A stretch of DNA of 64,000 bases from Piliocolobus tephrosceles. Taxonomy: Eukaryota > Chordata > Mammalia > Primates > Cercopithecidae. Each line of letters opens with the position of its first letter. Position 1 is the first letter of the stretch. The stretch covers positions 87,857,101-87,921,100 of the forward strand of contig NC_045441.1 of NCBI RefSeq assembly GCF_002776525.5. The letters are read 5' to 3'. Below are positions 1 to 10,375 of the stretch, piece after piece. The position numbers were made by a program, and so were the translations under genes. The notes beneath the pieces were generated by a model that was not told where the DNA came from, ran no database searches, and was given only the letters and a program-made list of their open reading frames with translations.

Positions 1-470
1 AAAAATATAGCAATCTATATTAAATCATTGATAAATTTTATTTTAAAATTATAAATAAATTAAGTTTAATTAAAATTAACTAATTAAATTTTGATGTATT
101 CTAAATTTTATTTCTACAAATTTCAAGGAAAAATATATGACAGAGGGATCATCAGTGTTAACTTGTTTAGTGACAAATTATAGTATAATTAATGGTGGGT
201 CAAACTGATATTGCATAAATTCTGCTATGATGTACTATGAAGGATATAATTTCATCAGTTTTTGTTCTAGTCAAAAATGCTTCGTTTGATTTTATAAAGC
301 TTTTAAATTTAACTTCTAGCAAAATGAAAAATAAAGTAAAATACCTCAAAAGGAATTAAACAGACAAACCCAATAGGCAGGACATTCTTCTGGACAGCTG
401 CTTCATTAATTTCAACAAGTTCATATGACTAAAACTGGTACCTTACAATAGATATTCCAGATATAGCCCA
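1..470. other. AT-rich sequence, nothing recognised
   Basis: No convincing coding frame, splice signal pair or repeat family is visible. It may be a more decayed upstream part of the L1M fragment that follows. Confidence 0.4.
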
Positions 471-1664
471 AATTGTGAATATAAATTTGGTATAAGACAA
501 AGGTGAGGCTTCAAGTCAGTGAGTAAAATATACTAGTTTTTAATAATCAAGATCTTGTGATGAAATAGCCATGTAAGAAAAAATAAACAAATTTTGTTCC
601 AGTCTTACCTATTACGCCAGAATAAATTTTAAATGGATTAAAAATCTAAAATGAAAAAAACTATATACCAGTGCTAGGTAAAAACAAAGGTTAATTTCAC
701 TGTTGAGAAAATTGTTCAAACTATGACAATTTATAGACAAAATAGTAGACAATATTGATAAATTTGTTCATATAAAAATTTGTAAATGCAAAAAAATTCA
801 GTGTAAATGGCAAATGAGAAACTGGAAATATGTAATGCACACAACAAAAAAAGTTAGTATGTGAAACATATTAATATCTTCTAAAAATAAAGAAAAGCCT
901 TAACACTATAGAAAATAGGCAAAATATACAGATAGCTGAAAAAGAATGAAAATATAAATGCTTTTAAAATATGAAAAAATGTTCTGCTTTGTTCATAATA
1001 TGAAAACTGCAAATTAAAATACTCTGCGATCCAATTTCTCACATATTGAATTGGCTAAAATCCAGAAGATTGACAATGTCCTCTTTGGGTAAGGATGAAC
1101 AAAACAGTCTCATACATTGATGACGAAAATGCAAAATGTTCAAAACCACTATGAAGGGAAATTTAATAAAGTCTAGCAACATTTATGCCTTTGTCTTGTG
1201 ACCCAGCAATCCCACTTTGAAGAACATATCCCAAAGATATACTGACAAAAATATGAAAAAGAGAACAATATGTACAATGCCATTTATGCTGCAATATCTG
1301 AATTGTAAAAACTGGGAAAAAAACAAATGTATATAAGTATGATACTGCAGTTGGTTGAATAAACACGGTATAGTAACACAATAGAAATCCTGATAATATT
1401 AAAATGACAAATGGAATACCTCAACAAACTACTAAGAAGTTTTCTCTAATATATATTGTTAGATATAGAAAGCAAGTTCAAGAAAAGTGGGTATAATATG
1501 TGATCGTTTATCTAAGAAAGAGACAACATAAGCAGGATATTATGTGTAAATAGCAAAATGTTAGGATATAGGCAACATGTATTGACTAGGTTAATATATG
1601 CATATGTATATCGGTATGTTTAAAGCTGGAAAGCAATTTTAAATTTAGAAAATATAGAGATAAC
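470..1664 (+). mobile_element. Old L1M LINE, 3' part of ORF2
   Basis: Motifs of the 3' end of L1 ORF2 occur in the right order: 'ccagaataaattttaaatgg' near 616, 'gcaaattaaaatactctg' near 1010, 'ctcatacattgatgacg' near 1109, 'gacccagcaatcccact' near 1200, 'atcccaaagatatactgac' near 1228 and 'ggttgaataaac' near 1353. Many substitutions and stops make it an ancient (L1M-type) copy with no coding capacity. The 5' boundary is approximate. The element may resume beyond the Alu, to about 2040. Confidence 0.8.
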
Positions 1665-1903
1665 GACCGGGCATGGTGGCTCACACCTGTAATCCCAGCA
1701 CTTTGGGAGGCCAAGACAGGTGGATCACCTGAGGTCAGGAGTTCGAAACAAGTCCGGTCAACATAGTGAAACACCGTCTGTACTAAAAATGCAAAAATTA
1801 GCTGGGTGTGTTGGCGTACGCCTGTAATCCCAGCTACCCGGGAGGCTGAGGCAGGAGAATTGCTTGAGTCCGGGAAGCAGAGGTTGCAGTGAGGCGAGAT
1901 CGG
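1665..1903 (+). mobile_element. Alu, 3'-truncated
   Basis: It starts with 'gaccgggcatggtggc' and runs through the left monomer and most of the right monomer, with 'gttgcagtgaggcgagatcgg' at the end. It then stops abruptly with no 'cactgcactccagcctgg' segment and no A-tail. Retrotransposition normally truncates the 5' end, so loss of the 3' end implies a later deletion. It lies within the L1M fragment. Confidence 0.95.
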
Positions 1904-3708
1904 CTAGTCATGCAAATAATATTTTCTATGGGGCATAACTGGTGATGTGCATGGAATTTTATATCTGCTTGTCCTTTTCTGTATAAAATAGAAAATACAT
2001 TTTGCATTTTTATATAAATGGTGAAAAAAACTTCATCATTGCTAAGTGATTTTTAAAAGTATTTTTTATATACTTGTTACTATAAAGACATACTCAGTGA
2101 TCCAGCTCACATATTACCTTATCAGACCAACACAATTTATTACCATAGTCTATCCTGTATATTGTAAGCTAAACTGCAAAGCATGAGGATAGTTGACAGG
2201 AATTTTACATGGTCCAGTGACATACATGCTAAGAAAGAAATGACATATTCTGGAAGATGGAGGTATGCTTCCCTTTCTAGCAATTTCCTTCTTTCAATAC
2301 ATTTTTCTTTGTTAAAATTACTCATTAATTTGTTTTATGCCTATCATGTCTTGCCCTTCACTTTCATGGCCTGTTTCTTGCATATCCCTTTCAAATTAAA
2401 ATTAGAATTAGAGACATATAAAGGGTGGGTGTGGGTGTGTGTGAGTGTGTGTGTGTTATCAGTAATGGTTACTAATATCCCCGTAGTTGTAAGTCTAAAA
2501 TGAATTTTAAGTACTAGTCTGTTGGCAGACTGACTGACAATGTCTTTTCAGTCAAAAAGAGTAATAAGTCTTTTTTCATCTTGTTTCTCACCCTGGTAAG
2601 CAATAGCTCTTGGTAAGCAATTGGCTGCATTCATTGTCATCAGTTGTAGCATGTGTTATTGGAATTTCGTTCTGCTTAAGGCTTCTGCATGTTTGAAAAA
2701 TTATTAGGTTTCTGTATTGTGATTTAGATGAAGGTCAGTTTGGCCGTAACTTTTTTATAGAGACTTTCAGGGTCCAGGTTTACTACTTACTAAACACTTC
2801 TAAATAAAGTATCCTTTATAAACATTACATCTTAGAGAAAAGTGTGAACCTTATAAAAATGATGCAAGTGATTTTAATAAAGGGGGCTACAAAAAAGGGA
2901 AGCTATAAGCTGCCCCTCTTTTCACTCTGACCCCATCTGTTGTAAATGAATAAAAGCACAAATTGGGTTTTATGCTGAACACTTTAAAGTCAGTAGTGGT
3001 TTAAAGTTATAAACAAATGAAAACCAGAAGGAGACTCAGAAGTTATGTGAACCTATGTGCTTGAAGATGCAAGTTTCTTCCAGGTAATTATAGTGAGAAA
3101 AGTGGTGACAGAAAGAAAAAACAAAAAGAGCTATTCCAATATACCCAATCACTTGCTTGCACTTTGGAGTCAGTCTGTGAATAATTCGCCTTGGGTCTGG
3201 GCCAAATGAAAACTAGAACATAATATTTAAAAGTTTTGACAAAGCTACATTTATTTTCTTTAAAGACTTTTTCATTATTTGTCTAAGAAGCTTTTTTACT
3301 CTTTCTGGTGTTAAAACACTCTTTCTTTTGTGAAATGATTATAGTAGAGGTCATTTTGCTTTTTGTTTTTTAACTTTTCACTTGCCCAAATTACAAAACT
3401 TAGTAGCTATAGTGAATTAATATTTATTTTTGAAATATACTAAGTGAAATTTAAGTCAGAGAACCACAAAATTGGTCTATTTACTGATGTATAAGTCGTG
3501 TACCCAATGTTAAACTTGTGTCTAACCTCTCTAATATTTTCCCAGTTGAGGTCAATAGACTAACGTGTGAAATATAAGGCATGGAGGATTGAGTATCTCT
3601 ACCATTGAGAAACTCAAGAACGGAAAAGGAAAGGCATTAAGGATGTGATTTCCTCCACTTGGAAAACCACCCTATAAATTCCCATATTTTTTAAAGGCCA
3701 TACTCATT
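1904..3708. other. AT-rich intergenic or intronic sequence
   Basis: The first ~130 bases may continue the L1M 3' UTR. A degenerate GT-rich stretch lies at about 2424-2458. No repeat family, exon or promoter could be supported in the rest. Confidence 0.5.
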
Positions 3709-3720
3709 TGATATTTGTAT

Positions 3721-4024
3721 TTTTTTTTTTTTTTTTTTTTTGAGATGGAGTCCTGCTCTGTTGCCCAGGCTGGAGTGCAGTGGCCGGATCTCAGCTCACT
3801 GCAAGCTCCGCCTCCAGGATTTACGCCATTCTCCTGCCTCAGCCTCCCGAGTAGCTGGGACTACAGGCGCCCGCCACCTCGCCCGGCTAGTTTTTTGTAT
3901 TTTTTTAGTAGAGACGGGGTTTCACCGTGTTAGCCAAGATGGTCTCGATCTCCTGACCTCGTGATCCGCCCGTCTCGTCCTCCCAAAGTGCTGGGATTAC
4001 AGGTTTGAGCCACCGCGCCCGGCC
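3721..4024 (-). mobile_element. AluY of Old World monkey type, with TSDs
   Basis: A full-length Alu in reverse orientation: a poly-T run, then the right and left monomers, ending 'caccgcgcccggcc'. It is flanked by target-site duplications 'tgatatttgtat' (3709-3720) and 'tgatgtttgtat' (4025-4036), with one mismatch. 'Cggctagttttttgta' and 'ggtttgagccaccgcg' resemble the young cercopithecid AluY lineages. Open frames across it are Alu-derived, not genes. Confidence 0.97.
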
Positions 4025-4092
4025 TGATGTTTGTATTCTTAAGTATTCCAGGCCAACCTCCTTTAGGCTAGGGTTCACCTCTCTGTACCACT

Positions 4093-4190
4093 ATTTTTTT
4101 TTTTTTTTTTTTTTTAAGACGGAGCTTTGTTCTGTCACCCAGGCTGGAGAGCAGTGGCAAGATCTCCACTCACTGCAAACTCCGCCTCCC
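4093..4190 (-). mobile_element. 5'-truncated Alu fragment
   Basis: A poly-T of about 24 bases is followed by 'aagacggagctttgttctgtcacccaggc' type sequence, ending after 'ctccgcctccc'. Only the 3' end of the element (right monomer) is present. This is consistent with 5' truncation during insertion. Confidence 0.9.
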
Positions 4191-4743
4191 GCCACCCAGA
4201 TAGTTTTATAAGGAATATATGCTCTTTAAAAACAGCTTGGCTTGAAGCGGACATTTATCAATTCAACTGTTGGCTGAGCCAAAGTGTATTTATCTTACCG
4301 CCCAATTTGGTTCTTGATTCCAGTTGCTATAGAGTTTTCCTGTGTCTCATCTCAATGGGAAAGAAGAAACTATTCCAGAGCAGTCCCACTGGGCTCTGTT
4401 TGTTGGCCTTGTTTTCTGCCAATGTATAAACAGGGCCTCTAGGTTTTAAATGTTAACTAGGATCTGGTTACTAATTTCAGACCTAATCCTTTTTCCTACT
4501 GATTTTGGATAATGAAAAAAAAAACCACCTTTTTTATATTATGAAGACTCATGTAGCATTACAGCTTTTACAAGATCTGCTATCAAATATATTAAATAAT
4601 TACAAATCTTAGAGGGCAGAAAGAGTTTAATTTTTAAGAATTCATTGGACGATTACCTTGATGGGTCTTCAATTTGTGAAAAAGCAGTTTTATGTAAGTG
4701 CCTAGACTAGAGAAGCTAGCTGAAAATGAAAATGTAAAGAGGA
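4191..4743. other. No feature recognised
   Basis: Unique-looking sequence between Alus, with no supported exon, repeat or regulatory element. Confidence 0.5.
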
Positions 4744-5061
4744 GGCCTGGCATGGTGGCTCATGCCTGAATCCCAGCACTTTGGGAGGCCGAGGTGGGCA
4801 GATCACCTGAGGTCGGGAGTTTCAGACCAGCCTGACCAACATGGAGAAGCCTGGTCTTTACTAAAAGTACAAAATTAGCCAGGCATGGTGGTGCATGCCT
4901 GTAATCCCAGCTACTCGGGAGGCTAAGGCAGGAGAATCACTTGAACCTGGGAGGCGGAGGTTGCGGTGAGCCCAGATTGCGCCATCGCATTCCAGCCTGG
5001 GCAACAAGAGTGAAACTCCATCTCCAAAAAGAAAAAAAAAAGTAATAAAAATAATACTAAA
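4744..5061 (+). mobile_element. Alu (AluS-like) with 13-bp TSDs
   Basis: A complete Alu from 'ggcctggcatggtggc' to an impure A-rich tail. It is flanked by the identical 13-bp duplication 'gaaaatgtaaaga' at 4728-4740 and 5062-5074. Substitutions at many CpG sites suggest an AluS-age copy. Confidence 0.96.
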
Positions 5062-5074
5062 GAAAATGTAAAGA

Positions 5075-5935
5075 AATGTATAATTTGTAATTTTCTATGA
5101 AGAAATATACAGGTTTCTGGGATATTGTGAATTTAGAGATGCCCCCAGAAGTGAAAAGAATATTTTTTCAGTTGTGGAACTGACCTAACCTTTATATTAA
5201 AGAAGGCTGTATAATGTACCAATTTAAATTATGTGCTGCTCATTGATGCAGCACTATTTCTTGTACATCAACTGTGTTTCCCTTACTCCTCAATCTTCAG
5301 TAGAAGTCTCCTACTCAATAGATGGGTGGAAGAGGGACTGATATGGGTGACATGAGAGGAAAGACAGAAGCAGCCATATGTAGAAAGACTTGAGGGAGAT
5401 GAAGAGTCTGCTGAGAAGCAATAAATAGGCACCACATATGATCAGGCACAAAGTTCAAGCTACTTACTAAACCCAAGGCATGTTGATGGGAGCTGGGATG
5501 TGAAATGGTGTTTCAACCTGATTGATACTTAGAACAAAAAGGATAAGGTACCTTTAACATCCTGGGCAACCTAAAAGAATCTGTGTCACTAATATATATG
5601 TTTCTGACATGACATACAGAAAAAATAAATGCCACTTATAATTTGTTTTAAACTGTGTTTTGTTTTTGTTTTTGCTTATATTTTTGTTTTGCTTGTTTTA
5701 ACATTTCCTGTATGTTTTCCTTTATCAAATGGAGTTTACTGACTCTTCTGTTTGGTTTCATCAACCTCAAACCAATAAATTTATTTATTTTTATTTATAA
5801 AAATTCACTATTAATGTCAACAACAATATTCAAAGACTATATAAATTGTAGCAGACACTGTACCATTATTGCAATTTTTGCTAAACATGATGACAACTTC
5901 TATTTAGTTTACCCAAAGTCCAGGACTTTGAGGAG
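5075..5935. other. No feature recognised
   Basis: AT-rich sequence with T-rich simple stretches near 5655-5700. No gene or classified repeat is supported. Confidence 0.5.
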
Positions 5936-6274
5936 TGCTGTGGTCTGAAAGTATGTGTCGTCTCCAAATTGATATGTAAAAACCCTATCCACTAAGGAGA
6001 TGATATTGGTAGGTGGGGCCTTTGGGAAGTATTTGGGTCATGAAGACAGAGCCCTCATAAATGTGATAAGATCCCTCAGCTTGTTTGCAAGCTGACTTCA
6101 TGTGAGGACTAAGTAAGAAGGCACCAACAATAAACCAGGAAACAAACCCTCACCAGACACCAGACCTGCTGGCTCTTTGATCTTAGACTTAGAAAAGTGA
6201 GAAATGTATTTCTGTTGTTTATAAGCTATCTGGTCCATGATATTCTGTTTCAGCAACACGAATGGACCGAGGCA
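5936..6274 (+). mobile_element. MaLR LTR, MLT1-like
   Basis: Matches the MLT1 layout: 'tggtctgaaagtatgtgtc' at the start, 'ggtggggcctttgggaagt', 'gagccctcataaatgtgat', 'accctcaccagacacc' and a 3' end 'tttctgttgtttataagc ... cagcaacacgaatggaccgaggca'. This is a non-coding LTR of an old ERVL-MaLR retrotransposon, without internal sequence beside it. No clear 5-bp duplication is visible. Confidence 0.85.
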
Positions 6275-7487
6275 AGGGTCAGGAGAGCACTGGAGCATGT
6301 CTTCTGTACCAGGAAAGGCATAGGTATTTATGAAGGGCACAGCAAGGATTTAGTCGTGTCTGTGCAGCACTTCTCAACATTCCTTAAATGTCATGGCAAC
6401 TCAGAAAATGATTCATTTGTTATTTACACTGCATACTTGGGTAAACACAAGAGGATTGTCATAACATCCTCCTGAGACATCCTAGATCTCACACAACAGA
6501 CTCCAAAAAAAGATAAATATTTGGGCATCCTAAAACCCATTTTTGATGTACCAGTTAAATCCCTGGTACAATTTCAGCAGACTCTCAATATTGACACACC
6601 TTAGGATTTGATATTCTAAAGAAATCACATATCTACTTGCAGTGTGGCCTTGTGCCTAAGTTTTGTCCTTAAGAAATGCCTTAGTCCAGCAGTATAAACA
6701 GACTGATGAGTTGGTGTTTAAAACCAGGACATAAAGAATTCTCTTCTTAAAAGCAAATTTGCAAGTGAAACTATTCTCATCCCTATAAACAGAGCAGTAA
6801 CTCTTTTGTGGTGCTTACCAACTATAAGCAAGTGAATAAATAAGATCAATTCTTAGGATGATGATCCCATGAAAAAAAATAAAGCAGAGTTAAGCATTCA
6901 CAAGTGACTGGGGTTCAAAGTCTGCTTTAGATTGGACCGGCATGACCGGGCTGTCTCAAGATCAGCTGAGACTGGCATGATTCCCAACAGTGGTGTATTT
7001 TCTGGGGGAATTAATTACCTTCCAGCTCAGGACGCAGCAAGCTCTGAAAGTGGAGATAAGCTCAGCATCTCCAATGAGCTTAATGATGAACAGAAGGAGG
7101 TCTAATGTGGCTAGTGAGAGTGGGAAGGAGTGGTAGGAAATGAGGCAAGCTGGAGGCACATCAACCAGCATCACAGTACAAATTTGGATTAGATCCCAAA
7201 ATTAGAGGGCTTGCAACTGGTAAACTGAAATAATCTGACTTACATGTTTAAATGATCACTGTGTTGGAAATGAATTGTAGAGAAGCAAGAGTGGAATAAA
7301 GAAGACTGGTTAAAAGACTATTAGAGCAATTGAGGCAAAAGGTGATAGCTTAGACCAGAGTGGTAGTAGTAGAAACGAAGAAAATTGAAAAATGTTAGAT
7401 GTATTTTGGATAATGTATCTTCCAGAATCAGAAATTAAAATTGTTAGAGTCCTAGAGTAAAAAACAAACCGAATCAAAGCACAGCAC

Positions 7488-7488
<1 letters not shown>

Positions 7489-7532
<44 letters not shown>

Positions 7533-7533
7533 A
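7489..7533. repeat. (AC)n microsatellite
   Basis: A nearly pure AC dinucleotide run of about 45 bases, with one 'at' interruption near its end. Likely length-polymorphic. Confidence 0.97.
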
Positions 7534-7601
7534 ATTGAGAAGTGTTATTTGGGTTGAGTGAAAGGAAGATCCGTTTTAGGATTGACTCTCCCGATGTTGG
7601 A

Positions 7602-7627
7602 CTTTATTTATTTATTTATTTATTTTT
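7602..7627. repeat. (TTTA)n simple repeat
   Basis: About five TTTA units followed by a T run. Confidence 0.9.
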
Positions 7628-8084
7628 TTCTTAATGATGTAAAGACTCACAAATACATCTTGGCGGATGTAAAACCTACAATCTTGTCACATTGGTCATC
7701 TGTTCATTCTTTTTCTCTAAGGAGAAACTGTTTCTCTCCCATGATCCATTTATCATATGGGTCATTATGACCCATCTATAGGCAATACTCGGAAAACAAC
7801 ATTCTCATTTTAGGGATGCCCCACAAAATATATTCCTGGTTTTTATACTCTCCTAGTAGAGTATAAACACACAAACACAAACAATAAAACTCTAGTTTAA
7901 TATCCATATTCATCAGGTAATGGTCAGGAAGTAGCATTTTAAGTATGTATTTTATATATTTACATAGTAGTATATTTCTTACATGAAAGTGTTTTACCAT
8001 GTTTCAGTTACATGGTATCGCTTGAGAGTCTTGGGTTAACATGTAGCCCATTATCATTTTTCCAACTTAACAGAAAATACATTC

Positions 8085-8567
8085 TGTGTTAGGCTGAATA
8101 ATATTCTCTAGATACTATAATAAATCTGAATTTCTGTAACTTTTAAATGTTTCACTATTTGGAAAAAAGGTCTTTGTAGATATGATTAAGTTAATGGTCT
8201 GGAGATGAGGAGGTTATTCTGAATTATCTGAGTGGACCCTAAAGGCAATTACATGTATCTTTATAAAAGTGAGGCAGAGGTAAATTAGACATGCATAGAG
8301 AGGAGAACACTCTGCACAGGGAGACAGAGGTTGGATTATATGGTCACAAGCCAAGGAATGCTGATAGCAACCAGAAACTGGAAAAGACAATAAATGGATT
8401 ATCCTGTAGAGCCTTCAGAGAGTGCAATGATGCTAACACCTTGTTTTGGGTCCAGCGATACTGATTTCAGATTTCTGGCCTGCAGAACTGTGGGAGAATA
8501 AATTTCTGTTGTTTTAAGCCACCCGGTTTGTGGTAATTTGTTACAGCAGCCACATGAAACTAATATA
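8085..8567 (+). mobile_element. MaLR/ERVL-type LTR (MLT1-like)
   Basis: Starts 'tgtgttaggctgaataat', contains 'gattaagttaatggtctggag', 'ggttattctgaattatctgagtgg' and 'cacaagccaaggaatgctg', and ends with 'gttgttttaagccaccc' and 'gtggtaatttgttacagcagc ... gaaactaatata'. These are marks of an old mammalian LTR-retrotransposon terminal repeat with the polyadenylation motif 'aataaatttctgtt'. The subfamily was not determined. Confidence 0.8.
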
Positions 8568-9779
8568 GGCCCCCAGTTAGTATTTTCATGCAGAACCTAT
8601 GAATTTTCAAAAATGAATTCCTAATGTTCAGGAAATGATGTGATGTATGTATTTGTGTTTCTTGGATGAAAGTCTACTTTTATAATGTATATGTTTTTAT
8701 GGACCCTCTAGTTGATAAACTTCAACCACAACTTCTTACTCTGCATTCAAAAATGAACCCGTATTACCAGGTTCTGTTGTGAACATAAACCTTTGATCCA
8801 GAATTTTTTGAGACTTTGCTTCTGTCTATCCCATTATCATCTATTACCTGAAACTACCTGGCTGAAGGTGGAGAGTGTTTTATATTGAAGGTGAGAGTTT
8901 TGGGCTATTTTTCAATAGAAACCCAAACTCTAATTGAATCAGATAACCCATAGAGGGTCAATTAAGCATCACACCACACTTCATGGAAAGAACACTCAGT
9001 AATCTCTTTGGAAAATAGTCTCAAGCAGAATTGATTTGTTATATTGCCACCTCTCATTAAATATTGAATCTTGGTATTACTGTTCATTCCTATTGCCACT
9101 CTTGGTCTATTTGTTTCTCACTAGTTATGCTGGTGCACTCCATTATTGGCAGAGATCCAGAACTCTCCATACCTCAGAGTGTAAGCTCAGCCTCCCATTG
9201 GATTTAGATAGAGTATATTCCTCCTCACCTCAAGTCAGATACTTACAGTATTCCTGGCTATAATTAATGACTTCCCAAGGAAAATCTGACTCCCATGCAT
9301 GATGTATGGTCTTTCTCCATGAACCTGACAAAGCAGTCAACAACAGCACAGCATTCTGAATTGGAAGCAGCAGTAGTAGCCCTACGTAAAGGCAGCCCAC
9401 TCTGGGGCCAGGCAGCATGTGATGCATTCATTGTAGAATGCTCCATTATCAAGCAAGCCCTGCTGAGTTCCAGCTCCATTAGGAGGTGACAAAAGAAGTA
9501 GAAGCTGATATTTTGGATGACAGGAAAGCAGAGTTAAACTCCCCTCTTGTGTAGTACTACAAAATTTTCATATGCAAGAAAAAAAAAAAAAGATGATTTT
9601 TGTGTCATAGTCATGATCTAATGAGGGCCAGGACCTATGAATAAACAACTAAATATAAAATATTCAAAAACAGTTTTCAAGAGACTGTTCTTTTTTCAAT
9701 AAAGGAAATAATTATCTTAACTAAATTATAAACTTAATAAGAAAAAATAGTTTATATATCTTAATGGGTAAAAGTATTA
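8568..9779. other. No feature recognised
   Basis: Unique-looking sequence. Short frames at 9036-9490 on both strands have no recognisable domain. An A run lies near 9580. Confidence 0.5.
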
Positions 9780-9835
9780 ACATCCAATCTGACTTTGTCA
9801 CTTACTTGCTAGGTGACATTGGGCAAATTATATAA
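9780..9835 (+). mobile_element. MIR SINE, left part (split by LTR)
   Basis: 'gactttgtcacttacttgctaggtgacattgggcaa' matches the MIR core ('cacttactagctgtgtgaccttgggcaa'). The element continues on the far side of the HERV-H LTR at 10297. Confidence 0.75.
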
Positions 9836-10291
9836 TGTCATGCGCGTCTGTGTGAAGAGACCACCAAACAGGCTTTATGTGGGCAACATGGCTGTTTATT
9901 TCACCTGGGGGCAGGCGGGCTGAGTCCGAAAAGAGAGTTAGCAGAGGGAGATAAGGGTGGGGCCGTTTTATAGGATTTGGGTAGGTAAAGGAAAGTTACA
10001 GTCAAAGGGGTGTTGTTCTCTGGCAGGCAGGATTGGGGGTCACAAGGTGCTCAGTGGGGGGGGGGGGGGTTGAGCCAGGATGAGCCAGGAAAAGGAATTT
10101 CACAAGATAATGTCATCGCTTAAGGCAAGGACCCGCCATTTTCATTTCTTTTGTGGTGAAATGTCATCAGTTAAGGCGAGGCAGGGTATTTGCACTTCTT
10201 TTGTGATTCTTCAGTTACTTCAGGCCATCTGGGCATATACTTACAAGTCACAGGGGATGCGATGGCTTGGCTTGGGCTCAGAGGCCTGACA
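9836..10291 (-). mobile_element. Solo HERV-H LTR (LTR7 group)
   Basis: On the minus strand it begins 'tgtcaggcctctgagccc' and ends 'cagacgcgcatgaca', so it has the TGTCA...TGACA inverted termini of this group. Other visible marks are 'tggtggtctcttcacac', 'cggactcagcccgcctg', a TATA box (minus-strand TATAAAA at 9966-9972) and an AATAAA signal (9895-9900). It is about 456 bp with no internal proviral sequence on either side, so it is a solo LTR left by LTR-LTR recombination. Possible 5-bp duplication 'tataa' (9831-9835) and 'cataa' (10292-10296), one mismatch. It has no coding capacity. LTRs of this group can act as promoters in early embryonic cells in apes; activity of this copy is unknown. 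Confidence 0.93.
10056..10069. repeat. G14 homopolymer within the LTR
   Basis: Fourteen consecutive G on the + strand inside the HERV-H LTR. Its length is prone to sequencing error and slippage. Confidence 0.9.
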
Positions 10292-10296
10292 CATAA

Positions 10297-10375
10297 GGTT
10301 TTAAAACTTCTGTTATTTCATCTTTAAAATGGGCATTTACTCAGGATTAGATGATACATATGGAGTAGATAGAAC
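10297..10375 (+). mobile_element. MIR SINE, right part
   Basis: 'cttctgttatttcatctttaaaatgggca' corresponds to the MIR segment 'cctcagtttcctcatctgtaaaatgggga'. It continues the fragment at 9780-9835 once the LTR is removed. Confidence 0.7.

Larger units (their letters stand above)
6275..8084. other. Mostly unclassified sequence with two simple repeats
   Basis: Holds the AC microsatellite and the TTTA run listed separately. No exon or repeat family is recognised in the remaining ~1.7 kb. Confidence 0.5.

Noticed and set aside
3715..4211. Several overlapping frames read as proteins
   Set aside because: They are translations of reverse-oriented Alus (SCSVAQAGVQW-type wording), as are those at 17460, 19250, 20136, 36274, 40577 and 62734.
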